Shown here: piece by piece, positions 14,613 through 19,611 of the stretch
Layout: every line of letters starts with the position of its first letter
Position numbering within the stretch: position 1 is the stretch's first letter
From: Clostridiales bacterium
GTDB lineage: Bacteria > Bacillota > Clostridia > Oscillospirales > Butyricicoccaceae
Direction of reading: 5' to 3'
Length of the DNA: 19,611 bases
Assembly (NCBI GenBank): GCA_019418305.1
Contig: DYCA01000016.1
Span: 18,183-37,793, forward strand
Translations under genes and position numbers: made by a program
Notes under the pieces: generated by a model
Database searches by the model: none
Seen by the model: the letters and a program-made list of their open reading frames with translations, nothing else
What the model was told of the DNA's origin: nothing

Positions 14613-15875
14613 TTATCCGGGCAAAACGACCGACAGACTCGACCGGTCGCGCTGCGCCCAACGTGCAAATACTGCCTGCACATCCTCAGGTGCGAGGGTG
14701 TCGAACAGCGCGGCAAAATCCGCGTAGTGCTCGCCCGCGAACAAAGCCGTCGCCTCCTGCCGTGCATAGGCCTCCGGCACATCCAGCACGCGCAGACGCA
14801 GACCGTAAAGCGCCTTTTTCATGCGGTCAAACAGCGGCTTTTCCACACCTTCGTGTGCCAGACGCGCAACTTCCCGCTCGATTGCCGCACGCGCAGCTTC
14901 CGGGTCGCGGCTCTCGCCGCCCAGCAGCGCCATTGCGCCCTCCGGAATCAGCGTATAATCCGTGTCGAAATCGCGGCCAATCAAGCGTTTTTCATATAGC
15001 TCGGCATACAGCGGCGCAGTATCGCCGCACAGGATGCGCACCGCCAGCTCACCCAGCAGCGAACGGCGCAGACGACTCTCGCCCGTCTCCAGCGGCGTAT
15101 CCTTAAAGCCCAGCATGAACTGCGGCCGCGACACCGGCATCCGCCGCGTGACCGTCAGCTCACTGACCGCCTCACGGCGCTCACCGTAATGCCGCTCCCC
15201 GATTTCAGGCGCATCAGCAGGCGAATACTGCGCCGCCATGCGGCAGACCTCGTCAAAGTCCGCCGTGCCGCAGACGATAAGTGCCATGTTTTTCGGGCTG
15301 TAAAACGCGCGGTGACAGGTGTACAGCACCTCGGGCGTGATGCGCGCGATGCTCTCCACGCTGCCTGCAATCGGCACGTGCACCGGATGGTTGCGGTACA
15401 GCCCTTCGAGCACGCCGCAAAACAGCTGCCAGCCGGGGGTGTCGTCCATCATGCCGATTTCCTGCCCGATGATACCGCGCTCCTTAGCGACGTTTTCCTC
15501 GGTGAAATACGGTGTAAACACGAATTTCAGCAAAATTTCCAAATTTTCCTCAAACCGCTCGGTGCAGGAAAAGTGATAAGCCGTCATCGTATGGCTGGTG
15601 AAGGCGTTGGGGCTGGCCCCCGTGCGCGCAAACTTTTGCAGCGCGTTGCCGTCCTCGTCCTCGAACATCTTGTGCTCGAGAAAATGCGCCACGCCTGCGG
15701 GCGTGTCATAGCGCGTCCCTTCAAATGTGAAGGACGCATCAACCGAACCGAAGTTGGTTGCGAGGATCGCAAACGTCTTTCCGAAGCCCTCCTTGGGCAG
15801 ATAGCACACACGCAAGCCGTTTTCCAGCGTGCGCTCCTCTGCGCGCTCGCGCAGGGCGGTCCAAACCTTGCTCAT
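14613..15875 (-). CDS. yfmH: M16-family zinc peptidase, YfmH-like
   Basis: A 420-residue pitrilysin-type peptidase with the inverted zinc motif HFLEH (H64, E67, H68) and the distal Glu pair E132/E139 in KERGIIGQEI, so it should be catalytically active. M16 proteins act as pairs of an active and an inactive half; the overlapping upstream gene supplies the inactive half. In B. subtilis the YmfF/YmfH pair is linked to the 5-aminopentanol modification of elongation factor P, and I take the name from that. The actual substrate here is not shown. It overlaps the upstream stop by 4 bases. Confidence 0.88.
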   Translation of the reverse strand: MSKVWTALRERAEERTLENGLRVCYLPKEGFGKTFAILATNFGSVDASFTFEGTRYDTPAGVAHFLEHKMFEDEDGNALQKFARTGASPNAFTSHTMTAYHFSCTERFEENLEILLKFVFTPYFTEENVAKERGIIGQEIGMMDDTPGWQLFCGVLEGLYRNHPVHVPIAGSVESIARITPEVLYTCHRAFYSPKNMALIVCGTADFDEVCRMAAQYSPADAPEIGERHYGERREAVSELTVTRRMPVSRPQFMLGFKDTPLETGESRLRRSLLGELAVRILCGDTAPLYAELYEKRLIGRDFDTDYTLIPEGAMALLGGESRDPEAARAAIEREVARLAHEGVEKPLFDRMKKALYGLRLRVLDVPEAYARQEATALFAGEHYADFAALFDTLAPEDVQAVFARWAQRDRSSLSVVLPG

Positions 15876-17155
15876 TGCGCCGCCCCCTTCATAAAATATA
15901 CCGTGTCAAGCGCGGTAGCCTGCGCCGCGGCGACAATACGCGCACGGTCGACTGTCTCGAGCTGCGCGATGCGCTCTTCGGGCGACGTAAGCGTACCCGC
16001 CGCAGCCTGTCCCATCCAGTACCGCTCAAGTGTCAGCGGGTCGTCCAGCATGGCGCGCCAGCCGCCGGACAGCGTGCGGCGCGCGCTGTCGATTTCCGCA
16101 TCCGTGATATCTCCTTCGCAGCAGGCATCAAGCTGCCGCAGTATTTCATCCCGCGCGACCGCGAATTTATCGTTTTCAATGCCGGAATTGACCAGCATCA
16201 GTCCCTTGGACGCAACAAACTGCGCGCTCGCATAATAGCAGAGCGACTGCTTTTCACGCACGTTCAAGAACAGCTTGGAGCTGGTTGAACCGCCGTACAG
16301 CGTTTGAAACATCCAGTAAGCGGCCGCGTCTCCGCCGGTCAGGCTCGCGCCGCCTGTGCGGAAGCCAAGCGACAGCTTGCCCTGCGTGACCGCTTCTTCC
16401 TCAATGATTTCTCGCGCCGCTTCTTTGGGCTGTGCAAGCACACAGGTCGCAGGCAGTGCTCCCGCACCGGTGCGCGGCTCCGTCAACGGTGTTTCCGCAA
16501 ACATCTGCCCGACGGTTTCCGGCGCAAGCGGCCCGCAGTAAAACAGCTCGAGCTGCGCTTCGTCCAACGCGCGGCGGTAGGCCGCGTACAGCTTTTTCTC
16601 GGTGATTTTCTCGGCCTGCTCCTTGGTGCCATACACCGGTTGGCCGTATGCCTCGTCCGCACACATCAACTGCGTCAGACGCAGCGGCGCCCACGCGCGC
16701 GGGTCGTTTTTCTGCGCCGCGATGCGATCGATTAGATTTTCGCGTTCGCCCGCCGTATAATCCGGACAGAATACGCCGTCCTGCGTATACGGGTCGCACA
16801 GCAGCTCGGCCAGCAGGTGGATGACCCCCGCGGTCAGACCGTCCGCGCCCGGCGCGCAGCTTTCATCAATGCAGTCGGACAAAAAGCCCACCGCCAAATG
16901 TTCGCCTTCCTTGCGCACCACCGCTTCGATGCGCGCGCCGTACAGCTCGTCCAGCTCTGCGCCAATGGCCCGCAGATCGGGCAAGCTCTTTGTACCGCGC
17001 CGCAGCACATGCGGCAGACAGGCGCGCAGCGCCGCGTCCGGTCCGCCCAGCGGCAGCAGCAGCACCGCACGCAAAACCGCACGCTTGAATTTCGGCGTGG
17101 TCACACAGGTGAGATTCACCCCTGCGGCCAGCTTTTTCCGCGTCACTTGTTGCAT
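15872..17155 (-). CDS. yfmF: M16-family non-catalytic partner, YfmF-like
   Basis: A 427-residue M16-fold protein without an HxxEH zinc motif. The corresponding region reads LPHVLRRGTKSLPDL, followed by ELDELYGARIEAVVRKEGEH, which is typical of the YfmF subgroup. The C-terminal half has the glycine-rich YGGSTSSKLFLNVREKQSLCYY segment used in M16 peptidases for substrate and dimer contacts. It is expected to pair with the active YfmH. The start is the ATG at 17155, with GAGG and a 6-base spacer; a Met four codons earlier has a poor ribosome site. First gene of the yfmF-yfmH-lgt-folD operon. Confidence 0.88.
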   Translation of the reverse strand: MQQVTRKKLAAGVNLTCVTTPKFKRAVLRAVLLLPLGGPDAALRACLPHVLRRGTKSLPDLRAIGAELDELYGARIEAVVRKEGEHLAVGFLSDCIDESCAPGADGLTAGVIHLLAELLCDPYTQDGVFCPDYTAGERENLIDRIAAQKNDPRAWAPLRLTQLMCADEAYGQPVYGTKEQAEKITEKKLYAAYRRALDEAQLELFYCGPLAPETVGQMFAETPLTEPRTGAGALPATCVLAQPKEAAREIIEEEAVTQGKLSLGFRTGGASLTGGDAAAYWMFQTLYGGSTSSKLFLNVREKQSLCYYASAQFVASKGLMLVNSGIENDKFAVARDEILRQLDACCEGDITDAEIDSARRTLSGGWRAMLDDPLTLERYWMGQAAAGTLTSPEERIAQLETVDRARIVAAAQATALDTVYFMKGAAQ

Positions 17156-17194
17156 GATTTCCCTCATTTCCGGAAAAATTTTTCCATGGGCATT

Positions 17195-17223
17195 ATTATA
17201 GCATCATTGAAGGTGTGAAGCAA
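17195..17223 (-). promoter_or_regulatory. Promoter of the yfmF operon
   Basis: On the minus strand: TTGCTT (17218-17223), a 17-base spacer, perfect TATAAT (17195-17200), about 40 bases before the yfmF start. It diverges from the ylxM promoter. Confidence 0.7.
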
Positions 17224-17268
17224 ACGAAGATTATGTGAACAAAATTCGTGTTCTCCCCTATTTTTCCC

Positions 17269-17297
17269 TTGACACCGCGCCAAATATACGGTAGAAT
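17269..17297 (+). promoter_or_regulatory. Promoter of the ylxM-ffh operon
   Basis: A perfect TTGACA (17269-17274), a 17-base spacer and TAGAAT (17292-17297), about 55 bases before the ylxM start. Confidence 0.85.
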
Positions 17298-17309
17298 AGT
17301 CACGTTCGA

Positions 17310-17331
17310 TGTAAAGGCGAAACACTTTACA
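17310..17331 (+). repeat. Inverted repeat in the ylxM leader
   Basis: TGTAAAG (17310-17316), 8-base gap, CTTTACA (17325-17331). It lies just after the predicted transcription start, so it could be an RNA hairpin or an operator. The same half-site recurs upstream of rpsP. Confidence 0.6.
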
Positions 17332-17351
17332 CTATTCAGGGAGGCCCGCCG

Positions 17352-17723
17352 ATGAAAGGCAAACCGCTCGAAATGAGCCTGCTGTTCGACTTTTACGGCG
17401 AGACGCTCACGGAAAAACAGCGCGAGCTGTTCGACCTGTATTATAATGAAGACCTTTCGCTGGCCGAAATTGCCGAGCACGCAGGCATCACCCGTCAGGG
17501 GGTGCGCGACAGCATCAAGCGCGCGGAACACGCGCTGCGCGAGATGGAGGAAAAGCTCGGTCTGGTTGCCCGCTACGGCGGCACCGAACGGTGCGCGGAG
17601 GAGCTTTCCCGTCAGGTCGCATTGCTTGCCGCGCTCAACGCCGACAAACTGCACAGCCGCGAAGCGGAGGATATTCTCTCCCGTATGACGGCGCTGCTCG
17701 AACAGCTCAGGCAGGAGGCTTAA
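17352..17723 (+). CDS. ylxM: YlxM family helix-turn-helix protein (SRP operon)
   Basis: A 123-residue UPF0122/YlxM protein. The N-terminal half is a sigma-70 region-4-like helix-turn-helix: LTEKQRELFDLYYNEDLSLA, then EIAEHAGITRQGVRDSIKRAE. The C-terminal half is helical and charged. YlxM is encoded next to ffh or ftsY across Firmicutes and is thought to modulate the signal recognition particle. The start has GGGAGG and a 7-base spacer. Only one base separates its stop from the ffh ATG, so the two are likely coupled. Confidence 0.93.
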   Translation: MKGKPLEMSLLFDFYGETLTEKQRELFDLYYNEDLSLAEIAEHAGITRQGVRDSIKRAEHALREMEEKLGLVARYGGTERCAEELSRQVALLAALNADKLHSREAEDILSRMTALLEQLRQEA

Positions 17724-17724
17724 T

Positions 17725-19086
17725 ATGGCATTTGAAGGCCTTACCGAAAAAATTTCATCCGCATTCAAGCACCTGCGCAGCAAAGGACGGCTGACCGAGT
17801 CGGACATCAAGGAAGCGATGCGCGAAATCCGCATGGCGCTCCTCGAGGCCGACGTCAACTTTAAGGTTGCCAAGGACTTCATCAAGGCAGTCACCGAAAA
17901 GGCGACCGACGCAGAAATCCTCGAAAGCCTGTCCCCAACCCAGCAGGTCATCAAAATTGTAAACGAAGAGCTGGTCGCGCTTTTGGGCGGCCAGACCACC
18001 CGTCTGACCATCTCGCCCAACCCGCCCACCATCGTCATGATGGCAGGACTTCAGGGCGCGGGCAAAACCACCAACTGCGCCAAGCTCGCGGCGCTTCTGC
18101 GCAAGCAGCAGCAGCGGCGTCCGCTGCTCGTCGCCTGCGACGTATACCGCCCCGCGGCAATCGACCAGTTAAAGGTGGTCGGCAAGCAGCTGGACATCCC
18201 GGTGTTCGATGAAGGACAAGGCGACCCGGTCGAGATTGCAAAGCACGGCGTGGACTACGCCCGCAGAAACGGTTTTGATTTGGTGTTCCTTGACACCGCA
18301 GGCCGTCTGCATATCGACGAAAAGCTGATGGATGAGCTCAAAACCATCAAGGCTGAGGTCAAACCCACCGAAATCATTTTGGTTGTCGATGCGATGACCG
18401 GTCAGGACGCAGTCACCGTTGCGCAGACCTTTGACGAAGCGCTCGGCATCGACGGCGTGCTGATGAGCAAGATGGACGGCGACGCCCGTGGCGGCGCAGC
18501 CCTCTCGGTCAAGGCGGTCACCGGCAAACCGATTAAATTCATTGGCACGGGTGAAAAGCTCGATAACATCGAGCCGTTCCATCCCGACCGCATGGCAAGC
18601 CGCATCCTCGGCATGGGCGACGTGCTGACGCTGATCGAAAAGGCGCAGGAGTCCTTCGATCAGAAGCAGGCAGCCGAAACCGCCAAGAAGATGATGGCCG
18701 GCAAGCTGACGCTGACCGATTTTTACGATCAGCTGCAGAAAATGAAAAACATGGGCTCGATGGAGGAAATGCTTGGCATGCTGCCGGGTATTGACGCAAA
18801 AGCCCTCGCCGGTGCCAAAATCGACGAAAAGCAGATGGCGCACACCGAAGCCATTATCCAGTCCATGACCCCCAAGGAGCGGGATAACCCCTCCATCATC
18901 AATTTCTCGCGCAAAAAGCGCATCGCGGCGGGCTGCGGCCTGTCAGTCGAGCAGGTCAACAAGCTGCTCAAGCAGTTTGAGGCCATGCAGAAGATGACTA
19001 AGCAGCTTTCCGGCCTTGCCCGCGGCGGCAAGGGCAAAAAGCGCCGCGGTTTCCCCGGTCTCGGCGGTCTCAAGCTGCCGTTCTGA
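17725..19086 (+). CDS. ffh: Signal recognition particle protein Ffh (SRP54)
   Basis: A 453-residue SRP GTPase that binds 4.5S/scRNA and signal peptides and delivers nascent membrane proteins to FtsY. The N-terminal four-helix N domain is followed by the G domain, with GLQGAGKTTNCAKLA, DVYRPAAIDQL, DTAGRLHID, SKMDGDARGG and TGEKLDNIEPFHPDRMASRI. The Met-rich M domain from about residue 325 contains MKNMGSMEEMLGMLPG and the RNA-binding SRKKRIAAGCGLSVEQVNKL. Full length, and in an operon with ylxM, rpsP and khpA. Confidence 0.97.
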   Translation: MAFEGLTEKISSAFKHLRSKGRLTESDIKEAMREIRMALLEADVNFKVAKDFIKAVTEKATDAEILESLSPTQQVIKIVNEELVALLGGQTTRLTISPNPPTIVMMAGLQGAGKTTNCAKLAALLRKQQQRRPLLVACDVYRPAAIDQLKVVGKQLDIPVFDEGQGDPVEIAKHGVDYARRNGFDLVFLDTAGRLHIDEKLMDELKTIKAEVKPTEIILVVDAMTGQDAVTVAQTFDEALGIDGVLMSKMDGDARGGAALSVKAVTGKPIKFIGTGEKLDNIEPFHPDRMASRILGMGDVLTLIEKAQESFDQKQAAETAKKMMAGKLTLTDFYDQLQKMKNMGSMEEMLGMLPGIDAKALAGAKIDEKQMAHTEAIIQSMTPKERDNPSIINFSRKKRIAAGCGLSVEQVNKLLKQFEAMQKMTKQLSGLARGGKGKKRRGFPGLGGLKLPF

Positions 19087-19098
19087 CCCCCGTTTGTT

Positions 19099-19114
19099 TG
19101 TAAAGAAATTTACA
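19099..19114 (+). repeat. Inverted repeat upstream of rpsP
   Basis: TGTAAA (19099-19104), GAAA, TTTACA (19109-19114), between ffh and rpsP. It shares its half-site with the repeat at 17310-17331. No T-run follows, so it is not a terminator. Confidence 0.55.
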
Positions 19115-19151
19115 ATAGATCAATTTCTATTTCAGAGGAGGTGAATCATCC

Positions 19152-19394
19152 ATGGTAAAGATCAGACTGCGCCGTCTGGGCGCGAAGAAGGCTCCGTTCT
19201 ACCGCATCGTTGTCGCTGATTCCCGTTACCCGCGTGACGGTCGTTTCATCGAGGAGATCGGCACCTACAACCCGCTGACCGACCCGGCTACCGTCAATGT
19301 TGACGCTGACCGTGCTCAGGAGTGGATCAAGAAGGGCGCTCAGCCGACCGATACGGTCCGCGGCATCCTGAAGAAGGCCGGTGTGCTGAATTGA
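19152..19394 (+). CDS. rpsP: 30S ribosomal protein S16
   Basis: An 80-residue S16 with the conserved start [25 protein letters not shown] (described in part: KIRLRRLG, then [11 protein letters not shown]), [14 protein letters not shown] and [15 protein letters not shown]. Normal length. AGGAGGTG precedes the ATG with an 8-base spacer. It lies in the usual ffh-rpsP-khpA order, which commonly continues to rimM and trmD. Confidence 0.97.
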   Translation: MVKIRLRRLGAKKAPFYRIVVADSRYPRDGRFIEEIGTYNPLTDPATVNVDADRAQEWIKKGAQPTDTVRGILKKAGVLN

Positions 19395-19408
19395 GTGAGG
19401 CTAACGAA

Positions 19409-19611
19409 ATGAAAGAGTTATTGACCTATATTGTCAAAAATCTGGTTTCCGAGCCGGATGCGATTGCCATCACCGAGGAGATCGACGGCGATAATGTCAC
19501 CTTTTCCCTGCGCGTTGCGCCTGGGGACATGGGCCGCGTCATCGGTCGTCACGGCCGCATCGCAAAGGAAATCCGCACACTCATGAAAGCGGCAGGCAAT
19601 CGTGAAAACAA
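19409..19611 (+). CDS. khpA: KH-domain RNA-binding protein KhpA (3' truncated by window edge)
   Basis: The first 67 residues of a KhpA (YlqC) protein, normally about 75-80 long. It begins MKELLTYIVKNLV and carries the KH-domain loop GRVIGRHGRIAKEIRTLM with the GxxG motif. TGAGG precedes the ATG with an 8-base spacer, 14 bases after the rpsP stop. KhpA works with KhpB in RNA binding and control of cell elongation and division in Firmicutes. Confidence 0.93.
   Translation, partial: MKELLTYIVKNLVSEPDAIAITEEIDGDNVTFSLRVAPGDMGRVIGRHGRIAKEIRTLMKAAGNREN

Noticed and set aside
1..19611. tRNA, rRNA, CRISPR arrays, IS elements, att sites, toxin-antitoxin or phage genes
   Set aside because: No spaced direct repeats, transposase or integrase motifs, or tRNA-like sequences were seen on reading both strands.

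Overview
The window looks like a piece of a GC-rich Clostridia chromosome, probably Oscillospiraceae or Butyricicoccus/Agathobaculum-like. That placement is an inference. It rests on an L27 with a cleavable N-terminus next to its Prp protease, a stand-alone [FeFe]-hydrogenase, an EFR1-type flavodoxin/ferredoxin, the YfmF/YfmH pair and strong -35/-10 promoters of housekeeping type. I see no rRNA, tRNA, IS element, CRISPR array or phage gene. No gene-free gap exceeds about 200 bases.

Bases 2-5101 (+) hold the most interesting part. It is a five-gene operon cut by the left edge that resembles dltABCD but has an extra enzyme. The order is a DltA-like adenylation protein, a fold-type III PLP decarboxylase, a stand-alone carrier protein, a DltB/AlgI-like MBOAT acyltransferase and a DltD-like SGNH protein, closed by a strong terminator. 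Adenylation, carrier, MBOAT and SGNH together are the D-alanylation logic: activate an amino acid, load it on a carrier, hand it across the membrane and esterify an envelope polymer. The decarboxylase suggests that the transferred group is not D-alanine but a decarboxylated aminoacyl group such as GABA or beta-alanine, or a related amine.

Bases 5161-8728 are redox genes. A minus-strand flavodoxin/2x[4Fe-4S] protein and a plus-strand zinc alcohol dehydrogenase diverge from back-to-back promoters. A monomeric [FeFe]-hydrogenase with group-B-like H-cluster motifs follows on the minus strand, with a near-consensus Rex operator just upstream of its promoter. The gene pairs that converge here are separated by bidirectional terminators.

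Bases 8918-11320 (minus) are the conserved rplU-prp-rpmA-obgE block (L21, L27 protease, L27, Obg GTPase). A perfect hairpin terminator lies between rpmA and obgE, and the rplU promoter overlaps the hairpin after the next gene. Bases 11347-12766 (minus) carry rpiA from its own promoter, then an unrecognised membrane-anchored coiled-coil protein.

Bases 12793-17223 (minus) read as one operon, yfmF-yfmH-lgt-folD: two M16-family proteins, prolipoprotein diacylglyceryl transferase and the methylene-THF enzyme. Divergent from it, bases 17269-19611 (+) are the SRP/ribosome operon ylxM-ffh-rpsP-khpA, with khpA cut by the right edge. Apart from the first operon and the hydrogenase region, the window is ordinary core genome.
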